From assembly GCF_015832195.1 (NCBI RefSeq), contig NC_052028.1:8599501-8663500 (forward strand): a stretch of DNA of 64,000 bases, read 5' to 3'. The position numbers and the translations under genes are program-made. The notes under the pieces were generated by a model. The model was not told the DNA's origin and searched no databases. It saw nothing but the letters and a program-made list of their open reading frames with translations. Shown here one piece after another: positions 46,861 to 63,280 of the stretch (position 1 is the stretch's first letter; the number at the start of each line of letters is the position of its first letter). This DNA is from Motacilla alba alba (lineage: Eukaryota > Chordata > Aves > Passeriformes > Motacillidae).

Positions 46861-46950
46861 TCCCTGCCGGCCGCTGGCCGCACCGGGCACTCCGCTCGCC
46901 CAACTGGTTCCGGTGCCCCCGTACGAGGACCAGAGGCCCAGCAAAATCCC
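46340..46950. other. CpG-rich block over the terminal coding exon
   Basis: CpG density rises sharply here (CGGCGCGCCGGCGCCG at about 46434, many CG in the coding tail) after an AT- and GT-rich stretch, and falls after the stop codon. It looks like an intragenic CpG island. Whether it acts as an internal or antisense promoter cannot be told from sequence. Confidence 0.65.
46560..46860 (+). CDS. TCF7: TCF7 terminal coding exon (E-type tail; second frame gives short B-type tail)
   Basis: In the frame set by exon G it reads [20 protein letters not shown] onward, giving the fourth C-clamp cysteine and a ~80-residue Pro/Ser/Ala-rich tail, with TAG at 46858. In the frame set by direct joining of exon F it reads [20 protein letters not shown] then LPMEVL, with TAG at 46637. 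That short tail closely resembles the human TCF7 B-type C-terminus (GGKR.AFGTY.EK...P.FLPM.VL) as I recall it. The first 80 nt are thus coding in two frames. The E tail has no alignment to human beyond the C-clamp and SPVSSDGSA region and is GC-rich. Confidence 0.95.
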
Positions 46951-47847
46951 CATCTCACTGTAAAACATGCAAAGTTTGGCGACAGGATGACTTAAGGATG
47001 ATGGAAAACTCACTTGGTTGGGTTTTTTTTTTTTTTTTGGAGGGGAGGGGTGAAAGATAGAAAAGCAATTTCAAAAAAAAAAAAAGGTAAAAAAATTAGT
47101 ACTGGCCAAAATTTAAAGTGCTGATGAGTAAACAAGCCTTTTGTCCCTGCCCTGTGATGCTTTTTTTGTTTGTTTGGGGTTTTGTTTTGATTTCTTTTTT
47201 ACTGCATTATCTCCCAAGTGTGGCAGAGAGCAGAGCCACATCCCCAGCTTGCTGCTGTAGGTGGTAGGTGCTGTCAGTCTAACCCTGGCTTCCACTCCCT
47301 GCCCTCCGAGCTGCTTGAAAGTGTAGTCACTCACAGATCTCCCATAGCCGTTACACCAAGGAGCTGGAAAAGCTGGAATAGGAGAATTTTTTAAAAGCCC
47401 ATATGTCTGAAAAGGAAAGGAAGCAATGCCAGCATTCTGATCTGACCAGGTAAAAGAGAAATTAAATATTTAAAGCAATGAGGTGAATTTTTTGAACTTC
47501 TTGTTTGAGAAGAGGAAGATGTTGTTTGCAGGTAACAGGTCTGTGTGCAGACATGTCCCATTCCACGGCTGTACAGCCAGGCACAGGAAAAGGGAGCACC
47601 AGCCAGGCGAAGGAGCACAGAGGCTGCTGGAAGGGCTGATGGTTGCTCAGAGCATCGGTCAGGTGCAGGGTCTGTCCTGCTGTTAGGAATTGTCCTCTGC
47701 ACATGTGGATGGTCAGAAATCCCACCAGACAGACTGGCCAAAGCCTCAGGAATCAGTCTGTTGCTTTTGTAGGCTCTGATCGAGCTCCGCACCTCCGCAG
47801 CAGTGAGCAGGGCAGGGCATGTGGGGAGCCACCAGCTCCAACAGGCT

Positions 47848-48127
47848 GGCCAGTGGCCCAGGAGCTCACTAGCCCAGGGCAGAGGACCACACTGGCCAAT
47901 GGCCCAGCTTCACACTAGCCCAGGGCTGACTGAGGACCACAGCGGCCAGTGGCCCAGCTTCACACTAGCCCAGGGCTGAGGACCACAGCGGCCAGTGGCC
48001 CAGGATCACACTAGCCCAGGGCTGAGGACCACAGCGGCCAGTGGCCCAGGATCTCACTAGGCCAGGGCAGAGGACCACACTGGCCAGTGACCCAGCTTCA
48101 CACTAGCCCAGGGCTGAGGACCACGCT
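47848..48127 (+). repeat. TCF7: 46-bp tandem repeat in TCF7 3' UTR, ~6 copies
   Basis: The unit has the form GGCCAGTGGCCCAGCTTCAC, ACTAGCCCAGGGCTGAGGAC, CACAGC. The six copies start at 47848, 47894, 47944, 47990, 48036 and 48082. The second carries a 4-nt insertion, and divergence is low. The unit contains GGCCAGTGGCC, a near-palindrome, so each copy could fold in RNA. Confidence 0.95.
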
Positions 48128-50462
48128 AGCCCAGCGGGTCCTTGTGGGGAGGTGCGAGTTCTCCTGTGGCGTGGCAGCAGAGCAGCATGGCAGCACTCAG
48201 TGCCCTGCTCTGTAGGCATCTGTCTGTACACACCCTCGGCGAGATAAGAACCCTCTTTCTCATGATTCACTGTAGAACTTTTTAAAAAACCTTATTCTAG
48301 CTTTTTCTAAAAGATTCTCCCTCCACCACAATGATGATGCCAAATGTTAATGTATTCTCTCCAGCTTTAAAATGTTTACCAGTTTCTGGTACTGTATTTA
48401 TATTCTGAGTTTGATAAACAAAAAACACTGTGGATGGAGCATGATCTCCATGAACTGATGTAAATCCCAAATAATTCCAAGTTTTGGATTTACTTCAGGT
48501 TTACAGTCTTCTCAGAGACCACAGTCTAGTCCGGTGCAGACTTTTTTTCCTGTTTGAAAGAAATCTATTCCAGACTGCTGAAGAGAAAAATGACACCACA
48601 CAGAGGTAGAGGGGGCACTATTTTTTTCCTACTTGATAGATGGGTTTTGGAGTACTGAATACAAATTATGTAGTAATATTATTGTAGAACTGCAAGAAAT
48701 TTAAGATGACCTTTATAATGTACAAACTATTTTTATATTTTTTTCTTAATGCAAAAACACAAACCATAATTTTTTACATTGGATTAAATGTAACTTTTTA
48801 ACCAAGTTTATGCCTCAAAGATTTAAAAATTAAAAAAAAAAACCCTAACTAGTCTGTAGAGCAGCTTTGGGTTTAGTCCCTTTATTTAGACGGTTTTGCT
48901 TCTAGTAGTGTAGATTTTCTATTTCTGGTTTTAGTTTTGAAGATCTAAACCTATTTCTTTATTCCTCTCCTGTATAAATGTAACTTCAGAAGCACTGACA
49001 GAAAGCTATGTGCACAAACCTGACAAGTTTGCAAAGAGTCATTTTGAAGTTTGAATCCTTTTAACCCTTGGAGAAGTAGCATTACCTGATCCAATGCCAA
49101 CTGTACACTTTTGTACTGACTGCACTCAGAGGGTTAATGACATAGCACTAGATCAATATGCAATCTGCTCATTTTAAATTATTTTAGCAAGCTTAGCCAA
49201 CAGCATGTTCCGGTGCTGAACAGAGGAACTCAGTAGACTTGCCAGACCTGATATGGTCTCTTTAAATCATTTGATTTTTAAACAAACAAAAAAAAAAAAA
49301 CCAGCTTTAAAAATGGCTGTGTCTCAGCTCATCATTCGTCACTCTGAGACCCTCTGCTGTAAGGTGCTGTGAGTGTCACCTACTGGAAACACCACAGGGG
49401 ACAGACCAGCCACCATAGTCTGGTGAACTCAAACCCAACTGCTATTTCGTGGTTGGATGACAGATGGAACTGAGCAGCACAGCAAAGGCAGATAGAAAAG
49501 GAAAGGCAGATGTGTCTAAATAACACCTGAGGAAATTTCAGGGAAAGTCCTGATCAGTATTAAACTGGCCGAAGCACCCAGACCAGCCCTCATTCATTTC
49601 ACCCCCTGGGACTTTCCCCCAGTTATTTCAAGGCTCCGCTGGCCCCTCCGTGCTGTCGTGAGTCCCTGCCTCGACCAGCAAAAGGCTCATCTGCATTACA
49701 GCCTCCTCTCACCATTGTTATTCCAACTGATTCCTGCCAAAGCTCCTCAGTGACACCTAACACCCCCTCTCCAGGCGCCCTTCCCTGTGCCCTCGTGGCA
49801 CAGAAGCATTTTCAGAGCCCCAGAGCCGCAGCAGTCACACCCACAGCATTGTCTGCTCTATACATACAGGCCAGACCTTACCCTGTGCTTCCAGCTGCTG
49901 CAGGATAAACTCAGAATACCCACGTGTGATATACTGCACTCAGTTTATACTGGGGTAACTGAGAAAATGTCATTCTCTTTATTCCACAACACAGAAAAGA
50001 TAAGTTTGGCTGCCCCTTTCCAAGACAAAGCAGCATGACTTCTGTTCCATGGCCCCATGGCTGATAACCAATGCCAAAACAAAGTTATTAATACCAAAAG
50101 AAGTGTCTTTCAAACTGCCATATGAAGTGTTGCTATTTTGGGTTAATACTCTTTTTTAATACATGGAAGACTTTGCCCTGAAGTTTTTAACTGAACAAGA
50201 ATTTTTTTCTAGTTATTTTACAGCAGTTTTAACTCTTCCTGAAATACATATTTGAATTCCTGGAATCAGTCTGAATGTAGAAGTCATGGAAGTACCACTT
50301 CATTAAAACAAGTAAAACCACTGTATGTATGTAGCAGGGATAAATGTTTTGCAGCTGTACCTTCATTTGTCCAATGACTATCCATCATTTGTTGTAATTT
50401 TTTTACTTCACTGAGTTTGTATTTTTTGGCTTTTATGTTCAAAGTATGTTTATAGCTTTATA

Positions 50463-50468
50463 AATAAA
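50463..50468 (+). terminator. TCF7: Poly(A) signal AATAAA for TCF7
   Basis: AATAAA within TTTATAAATAAAGTAATTGCC, followed by a GT/T-containing region. It is the clearest plus-strand signal after the TCF7 stop codon, implying cleavage near 50485. Confidence 0.65.
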
Positions 50469-50489
50469 GTAATTGCCAGACTGGCTGTT

Positions 50490-52095
50490 CAAAAGAGGCC
50501 ACTGGAAGTTATAATGCTATCAAACTCTCAAGGAACTATTTCTTAGCATTCAAGAGGATTCCTGCTTGCTTTTGTTTTTTCCTTTCAGCATTTGTATGTT
50601 TGAATAGTTTTTAGAATAACTGCCAATAACCTTCAATGGGTAAGACTGAACTACTAAGCTGAGGGTACAAAGAAAATACTTTTTTCCTACAATTCCTACT
50701 GACACCCAGCCTTGCCTCTCCCTACCCCCACACTCAATCCCTTTATCCAAGAGAAGCCTGATCCCTGATTGTGCACTGACTTTAAAAAAAAAAGTTAGGA
50801 AAAAAAAAAAAAACAGCTTTCATGCAAGTTAAACAGCAACAGAAAGTTTAAAAGTAGGAAATCAGCCTCTCCTGCTTTCTGGAATTTCAGAGTACACAGC
50901 CAGTGCCTGTTACAGCCACAAGCAGCAAGCTCAGCTGAAGCATGGAACACAGGCAGCAGCCACAGGACAGCCCAAACTCTCAGCACCTCCCCAGTGTCTT
51001 TCTCTACAGCTGAGCACTAGTATTACTGGAGTGGGTAAGACAACTGAGAGATTCAAAAGAACATCCTTTCCTGCTGCCATCCCTGCCAGGCAGCTACAGA
51101 ATTTGAATCCGGCTGAAGTCTGAGTCAGTACTGCAGGGGAATTTCAATTAGAGAAAGTAACTTGTATGCAATCATAACTACCAAAAGCAGTGAGAGTATT
51201 ACAATCTGCCAAAGCTACACAAAGCCTGGAGCATGCAGAGCAGCCCTCCCCTACACCTCCACAGGTACCTCAGTGCCAACAGCCAAGCGGCACAACCCGG
51301 GGCTGCAGCACAGGCTCCAGCACTGCACCTCTGACCAGCACAGATTTGGGCCAGCTGCTCTCACAACTACCAAGTTAGATCGCAGGTGTGGTTATGCAGG
51401 CACGGCACAGTGGGAGCAGTGCAATGAGGAAGATAAACCGTGTCTTTGTCCGTCGTCCCTCGCCCTGAAGCAGCATGAGGCATCGTGCAAGGCGGTGGCT
51501 GCTGACAAACATTGACACCACCCAAAGGAATTCCCACAGGCTGCTGCCACCAAGCACAATTACACCAGGCTTCTGAATATTAACTACAAACATAGCCACA
51601 GAAAGGACATCACATTTTCCTCTAGCAGCACTTTTAAACTGAGGTGCATTGTTTGCAATACAGGCTGCTGGAAAGGCTTCAGCCTGTCCAAGTGTCGCAG
51701 TGGAGTATTTTATGCCCACTGACAATACACCCAATATAATGCACGGCAGCACAAAGGCAGGCCCCACAACCTCCTGAGAAACCAGATGTGAGGAGCAGTT
51801 GTATCCAAAGCATGGCTTTGAATGCTGCTTTAGAGCAAATTCTGAATGCTTTCATAATGGTTACATTCAAAATGTAGGCAGTCTTGGTAAGCCATCAAAA
51901 AACATCTCTCTGGATATTTAACCATCACCCAGCTTCATCTCAAAGTTGCCTGCTGTGTCTGACTAGTACCCTGCATTAGTCACTTAAAAACTTTACATCT
52001 GTTTTATTTCAATTAACCACTGCCTAAGTGCTATTATTTCTACACTTAGTAAGTGACAGTAAAACTATTCTAGTTCCAAATAACTAGAACCATTT
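50490..52095. other. Intergenic gap between convergent TCF7 and SKP1
   Basis: About 1.6 kb. It has an A-run near 50801 and short open frames on both strands without domains. No repeat family, RNA gene or exon was recognised. Either 3' UTR could extend into it through weaker poly(A) sites. Confidence 0.6.
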
Positions 52096-52099
52096 GCAA

Positions 52100-53326
52100 A
52101 CAAAAGTTTTAAAGCCCTTTATTAATTCAGAAGTGAAACACCAATATTTCAAGTGAGATAAGTATGTTTATTAAGGTTCATTCTACTCTAAGGTTTATAC
52201 AGAGAATGGAATGCAATACAAGCTAAGAGCACACCTCAAAGATCTACCACACAACCATCCCCTACTCCCTATAAGGGAACTGTAAAAAAAAAAAAAAAAT
52301 CAGAAAACCAGTTACTGTTTAACTAGTTGCAAGTGGCTTTGTCCAAAGAAGTTAAGCTTGATATTGCATTAGCTTTGTATGCAATAATTAAGTCTCTACA
52401 AGCTGAAGTATCACATACAGAGGCAAAAGATTTCCTGTGGACACATGAAACCATGTTTCCAAGAGCTACATCACAAGGGTCTTTCAAACTGCCTAAAAAC
52501 CAGCCACTAATGGCATGCACAGGTCAATAATATTAACTTTGGTAATGTCAGTCATTTTTGGTCAAATCTGGGTTCCACTTTAAACAGTAATATGTATAAA
52601 AACACACCCATCCTGTGCATAAAGCAACACACTTTATTTGCTATCACCTAGAGGCAGGTCTTCAAGACATGACTGAAGTATTCAAATTTAACTGTCAGGA
52701 GCTTGTTTAGTTCTAAATCACATTTTCACTAGTCTATAAGGCAAGACTAAAAGAACAAGAAAGTGGTCAAATATTTAATTTTTTTTAAATGCAGGACAAG
52801 AACCATCTTGAAAATTATATAGCTTAAGTAACACTTAACTTTTTTCCACAATGCTTTTGTAAGAAATCCAGTAACATTTTTATATTATCTAGTTCCCCAA
52901 GACACATGATGATTTGTTTTTCTTTCTGAAGTTATCAATACCCTGTAAATACATGTGTTTTGCTCTTCTTGAGGAAGAAGTAATAGATGTTTTATTTACA
53001 ACAGAGTCAATCCTTAGTACTATATCTGGACTTCAGCAGTTTAAAAGTGTGATGAAAATGACAACCTTAAGTGCTACTTCCCATACAGAATCCACACTTA
53101 GTTCAGTTTTATTCATTGCAAAGTAAAAAGACATCCAATTACGCTAGTAAAAACTCAGAGATCTAGATCTGTACTCAAAAAAACACTACACATGCAAAGG
53201 GAACAACATCCTGCTAACACAACTTCATTTGCTGCTGCATTTGTCTAATATTAACAATTATGAACAGGGCAGTGCAACTAGTATTTGGAACAATCCTTAC
53301 AGTGTTCGAGTGTCAGGCACAAAACT
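52100..53326 (-). other. SKP1: SKP1 3' UTR (predicted)
   Basis: AT-rich sequence after the TGA at 53329-53327, without recognisable repeats apart from a T-run (A-run on plus, about 52286-52299). The length is inferred from poly(A) signals. Confidence 0.6.
52118..52123 (-). terminator. SKP1: Poly(A) signal AATAAA for SKP1 (most likely of several)
   Basis: TTTATT on the plus strand. It gives a 3' UTR of about 1.2 kb, close to the length I expect for vertebrate SKP1. Alternatives are at 52167-52172 and 52633-52638. Confidence 0.5.
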
Positions 53327-58598
<5,272 letters not shown>

Positions 58599-59040
58599 CT
58601 ACAAGACAAGGACAGTTATTTCCACACAATATTCAGCAGATGTTACACGTTCAGCTGACTCAAAGATGTGCATCACCTTTACTGCTGAAATTGTTTCTTC
58701 CCAAGAGCAGATAGCCCAGTGCCACCAAAGGTGCAGTCAGGTTATTCACTCCTTGAATCAACAGCCCTAAATTCACTAATCCTCATGTTTAAGAAACAAG
58801 GATTGACTGAAGTCTAACACTAATCCATGAACTTTTTTCCTTAACTTGAAAGCAAAAAATACACAGATTAGTCAATAGTGCCTTTTTTCCCCAGTGTAAC
58901 ACTACAGCTATCTTTCTCTTGAAAAAAAATTCAACACTTCCAAAACACCACTTGCTTTCAAATCCAAACAACTGCTCCTCACTTCAACTGCTCAAACAAT
59001 GTCAGATCTCAAAAGCAGTTTTCAAATGATAGCCTCTGGA

Positions 59041-59152
59041 ACAGAATCATAACACTGAGGTTGGAAGGCATGCCTCTAGACAGTCTAGTCCAGCCTCCCT
59101 TGCTCCAAACAGAGTTAAACAGGCCAGGTTACTCAGGATCAAAGGCTTTCCT
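59041..59152 (-). mobile_element. Diverged CR1-like LINE fragment
   Basis: Antisense: CAGAATCATAACACTGAGGT, GGAAGGCATGCCTCTAGAC, CAGTCTAGTCCAGCCTCCC, GGCCAGGTTACTCAGGATC. More diverged than the TCF7 copies. Confidence 0.65.
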
Positions 59153-60125
59153 CCAGAAAAGTGTTTGGTTTTCTGAAGAGATTAAAAAGCAATAAACTCC
59201 TACAAGGAAGGCCTTCAGCACTCACTACTGCCCTTGCAAAGCAGGAAGCAAGATCGGTACTTTGTTAGCATCTGAGACAACGTGCATTTCAACAAAGTTC
59301 CTCAAACAAACTGTAGTAAGACCTACAATAAAGAGGCAGCAGGCTTGAAAGATGTCATTAGCAAAACCACAATCAACTTCTACAAAAAAGCATCATTGCA
59401 GATATGTACCAACTGAAACCCAGGAGTAAAGCACATGACACAGCAGCCAGGAGATTACAACTTCTGGCTGAAACGAGGCATGCAGACTGTGGGGTATCAG
59501 TGCACTTGAGCCAACCAAAGGACACTATAAACACAACTGTCTGACCACATACATTTTATAAATTTGTTCTCAACCAGTTAGAAGGATGTGTTATAAGTTC
59601 CTTTACCACTCAAAATATTCGTTAGCAAACCATTGCAACAGTTTCCTTTCTTTTCCGGTCCTCGAGTTACCTGCCTCAAGATCACTGAAGCATGTGTTTG
59701 CACAGCCTGCAACTTCTGTGAACAGCTCTGGGAACAAAGAATTTCAATTGCAATTGAATTGCCTACCTTCTTCCCCCACCAAACTTACCAGCTTCACACA
59801 CTAGATCCTCCCGGTAGTACTGAGCTATCAACAGTTAATTAACCGGACCACTTGAAGCAAACTTGCATTACCTCTTTCTGAAAGCTCATCGGTGTAGCGT
59901 GGCTGAGCCTGACAGCCCTGTGCAAAGCCAGGCCACGGGAGGCTCGGCCAACACGTGTTACTAAGCAGCTCACACCAGCCCCGAGTCCTCATCGCTTTAA
60001 TTTCCATTTGGCAGCGAGCAGCCAGTTAATGTTTACACAGCATTGTAACTCTATATGACAGCGCTACTTCTAATTAAGATGGGTGTTCTGGAGGAACACG
60101 CTCATGACTGTTCCAAAGGTACAAG

Positions 60126-60171
60126 TGTGTGTGTGTATGTATGCATATATATATATACACACACACACACA
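60126..60171. repeat. Palindromic (TG)n-(TA)n-(CA)n microsatellite
   Basis: A GTGTGTGTGT run, then GTATGTATGC, (AT)n, and ACACACACAC. Left and right dinucleotide arms are complementary, so the whole tract can form a long hairpin or cruciform. It lies in SKP1 intron 1. Confidence 0.9.
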
Positions 60172-61262
60172 AAACCAGAATCTGGACGACAGAACAGCTC
60201 TGTGCTAGCAGTTTGAATGATGTTTGGAAAAAGTGCTGTAGGCACACATTTTAAATTTAATGCATCTGTTCTTGCAGTGACTGCCTGGGAGCACTCCAGA
60301 ACAAACCCAGCTCCATCGCCAGCCTCCCTGAGCCTGAGCTTACATAATGTTGCACAGCAGAGGCAGGCAGGGATGCTGCCTCAGCCAGGGGAGCCCCAGC
60401 AAGGATATTCCCCTCCTATCACCCAACCCTGCTTCTAGCAATACCTTCAGTTATTACTGAGGGTCTGAAATAGATAGAATGAAGTTAAACTACTGCCTAA
60501 TCATTGACAACACATCAGAATTTCATCCAAATTTCTCTTTTTTTTTTTTTTTTTTTTTGCACCGCTGAATTCCATTTCCTACAAAATAGGAAAAAAGCAA
60601 AACTAATTTTTAGCAAGCTGCAGTACAGCTCCGGCAGGTGACAGTCCCTGGGCAGCAGCACCACTGGGTGACTAAGCAAACCAGTCCTAAAAGCTTTATT
60701 TGACAACAGCACAACAGGCTGGGAGCCGAGCTCAAGCCAAACCTGAATTACAGCGGTAATTTACTCGTCTGAGCCTGAAACGCCGAGCTCAGCCACCTAC
60801 AGCCGCGCCTCCCAGCGCCATTCCAGATGGATGCCCGCTGCCTCCCCCTCGCCTCCCGCGGCAGCGCCGGTAACCAGGAGCCAGGTAACGAACTCGCACC
60901 TGAGGCGCGGCCGCCGCGGCCCCGGGGGCAGGGCAGCGGGGAGGGGGAGGCACAGCCGCCCGGAGCCGCGGGGGGAGGCTCGGTCCGCTCGGAGGCTTCC
61001 CTCACCACCCCCGCGGGCAAGGCTCCGCACGCCGCCCCCGCGGCAGCTCCGTTCCCGCACGGCCCGGGAGGGCTCGGGCCCAACGAACCCCGGGAGCTCC
61101 ATCCATCCCCGCACGGCCCAGGAGCGCTCATCTGTCCGCCCGGCCCGGCCCCCGCCATCACCCCACGGCCTCCCGACCCTCCGTCCGCGGCAAGCCGGGC
61201 CCGCCGCGCCCACACAGCTCCTAGCACGGCCCCCGCGCCCCCCCGCCCCGCTCGGGCCTCAC

Positions 61263-61312
61263 CGTGAGGCGGCGGCGGCTCCGCGGACGGACCGTGAGGA
61301 GGCGGCGGCGGC
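61263..61312 (-). other. SKP1: SKP1 non-coding exon 1 (5' UTR, approximate 5' end)
   Basis: The donor CACG|GTGAGG is clear (exon ends at 61263). The 5' end is estimated from the TATA-like element about 30 bp upstream. No ATG lies between this exon and the start codon in exon 2 after splicing. Confidence 0.6.
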
Positions 61313-61338
61313 GCTCGGGCCCGACTGCGGCGGCGCTC

Positions 61339-61344
61339 TTATAC
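61339..61344 (-). promoter_or_regulatory. SKP1: TATA-like element of SKP1
   Basis: TATAAG on the minus strand within GGTATAAGAGCG, embedded in the CpG island and about 75 bp upstream of the exon 1 donor. Transcription would start near 61310. Functional use is inference. Confidence 0.45.
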
Positions 61345-61830
61345 CGAGCGGGGGAGGGGGGAAGGACCCGCCCCTCGCCGCCTCGCAACGCCCGGGCTGC
61401 CCGCCGCGAACGCCTGAGCGAAACGCGCCCCCGCGGCTCCCGGGCGGTACCGTCCGGGGCCCGCGCCGCCTTCCGCGGGGTGCGGAGCGGGAGCGGAGCC
61501 GGAACGAGCTCGAGGCGAAGGAGCGGCCGCTGCAGGGTTTCCCAGGCAGCGGCGGGACCGCGCCAGAAGCCGCACAATGGACGGCGGCCGAGGCCCCTCC
61601 CCCGGCCGCAGCGAACGGGCCCCGCGGGGCCGGGGCCGCCCCTGAGCGCAGCGCGGGGCTCCCGCCGCGGCCGAGGCCGCCGCTGGCCGGGGCTGGCTCC
61701 GTGCCCTGCCGCCGGACCGGCTGGCGGGTCGCGTGGTGAAATCGGTCATGCAGGGTAGCCCGGGCTCGCCCCAGAACGCCCAGGGTGCTGGTTTTCCTTC
61801 CCGGGGAGAAAGGCCGAGGCCCGGGGGTAA

Positions 61831-62634
61831 GCGGGGTGATGCTGCCAGTATCTGTGGAGGCTTTCCGCAGGTACACGCGGTGACAGCCCATCGCCAGGTG
61901 TTGCTCCAGAGGCGGAAGACATTTTAGCCGAAAAACAACATTGAACAACGGGCTAGCTTAAAATTGTTCCGACATCAGACAGCCTTCCTCCAGTGGAAAT
62001 TCGTGCGGGAGCTTTCGTGGAGCCGGAAATGGATTTAGCTCCGAGTGTCCTCACAGAACATCTGCCCTAGGTGCCGCCAGGAATTCCAGGCAGCTCTAGC
62101 TCAGCCCTTTAAAGCATCTCCGGACAGCAGCTCTGCCAGGAGCCCCCGGGCCGAGGAGCAGAGCAGAGCTGGGCACCCGCACACAGCCCAGGCCTTTGTG
62201 TTGGCACAGCCCCCAGCACGGGGGACAGCTGACAGGTCACCAGTGGGTGCTAGAAAGCTACAGGTGCTGGGTTTTCAGGGGAATAAACAGGGTATGTGAA
62301 GGGTTTTGCATTGTGGGGAAGGGCAGGGTGTGATCCCTCACTCACTGTGAAGTGTCTGAAGGCTGTGCTGTGCTGTCACAGCACGCACTCCGTGCTCTCT
62401 GCTGAGCCCAGCTTTGTGTCAGCTCTCCATGGCAAAATGGCTTTCAAGCAGGCAAGGCGATGCAGTGACAACACAGGATTCTGACAATTTGCTTTACTTC
62501 CGATCCTGAACAAAAATGTTTTAGGAGCCAGAAAGCATGTTTTCACATCACTCCAATGCAGACGCAGCCAGGGTGCCTGTAAGCGCACTGGACAGCAACA
62601 CACTGCAGAGGACAGCATCGTTTACAGCCTCAGG
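61831..62634. other. Upstream flank of SKP1, no recognised gene
   Basis: GC falls away from the CpG island. Short frames on both strands have no domain. The next gene expected from human synteny is PPP2CA, but none of its exons was recognised. Confidence 0.6.
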
Positions 62635-62850
62635 CAGCACCAGGGGAGGTTCACGTTGGACATCAGCAAGGATTTCTTCCCTGAAAGGGTTGTCAAGCAC
62701 TGGCATGGTGGTGGAGTCACCATCCGTGGAGGTGTGCAAGAAACAGCTGAAAGTAGCACTGAGTGCTCTGCTCTGGTTGACAAGGTGCTGATCAATCGAG
62801 GGTTGGACTTGGCAATCTTGGAAATGTTTTGCAGCCTTAATGTTTCTGTG
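62635..62850 (+). mobile_element. CR1 LINE fragment
   Basis: Sense: GGTTCACGTTGGACATCAGC, GGTGGTGGAGTCACCATCCG, GTGTGCAAGAAACAGCTG, CGAGGGTTGGACTTGGCAATC. This is the CR1 variant with the TGGAGTCACCATCC block; the terminal octamer is decayed to TTTCTGTG. Confidence 0.88.
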
Positions 62851-63099
62851 CTTAGTCACAGGTTTCCTGTCTCTTGGGGTCCCAGAGACTCCCAGGCTGT
62901 GCACCCCACACGTTAACAAATCCTTATTTTCCAGACCCACTGGAAGATATCTTCTACCATGAAGAATTTTCCCAGGATTCAGAATTTCTTAGTCGAGAAT
63001 CTTGTTCTGCTCAGTCCAGTAGCCAAGCCAATGAAGTGTCAAGTATTCCTTACTCCCTTCTCTCCTTTGCTCCCTTCCCTTCCATCTGAGAGTGGACAT
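62851..63099. other. Intergenic spacer between CR1 copies
   Basis: Unique-looking sequence. A 71-codon frame (62874-63089) has no known domain. Confidence 0.5.
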
Positions 63100-63280
63100 A
63101 GAATCATAGAATGTTAAGGGTTGGAAGAGACCTCAAAGCTCATCTGGTCCCACCTACCCCACCATGGGCAGGGACACCTTCCACTAGATCAGGGTGCTCA
63201 GGGCCCCATCCATCCTAGCCTTGGACCCTTCCAGGAGTGGGGCAGCCACAGCTCCTCTTGGCAACCTCAGTGCCAGTATC
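63100..63280 (-). mobile_element. CR1 LINE fragment, 3' end
   Basis: Antisense: AGAATCATAGAATGTTAAGG, GGAAGAGACCTCAAAGCTC, CCATGGGCAGGGACACC, AGGGTGCTCAGGGCCCC. Confidence 0.92.

Larger units (their letters stand above)
46861..50485 (+). other. TCF7: TCF7 3' UTR (predicted)
   Basis: The stretch runs from the stop codon to AATAAA at 50463-50468, with no splice-bounded coding segments recognised. It contains T-runs near 47021, A-runs near 47074 and 48831, a 46-bp tandem repeat (47848-48127), and AT-rich segments at 48.2-49.3 kb. ATTAAA at 48783 could give an earlier poly(A) site. The end point is inferred from the signal only. Confidence 0.7.
58599..61262 (-). other. SKP1: SKP1 intron 1
   Basis: 2.66 kb from GTGAGG in the CpG island to GTCTTGTAG. 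Holds one diverged CR1-like fragment (59041-59152), a TG/TA/CA palindromic repeat (60126-60171), and a ~21-nt T-run at about 60538-60558. Confidence 0.85.
60880..61830. promoter_or_regulatory. SKP1: CpG island, SKP1 promoter
   Basis: Very high CpG density over about 0.9 kb around the SKP1 exon 1 donor. Contains a GC box (CCGCCCC at 61368-61374, minus-strand GGGGCGG) and a TATA-like element. Long overlapping open frames in all directions here are composition artefacts. Typical of a broadly expressed gene. Confidence 0.9.

Noticed and set aside
60748..61948. Long open frames (up to 302 codons) on both strands in the CpG island
   Set aside because: GC-rich composition removes stops. The region is the SKP1 promoter and exon 1, and no frame has a known domain.
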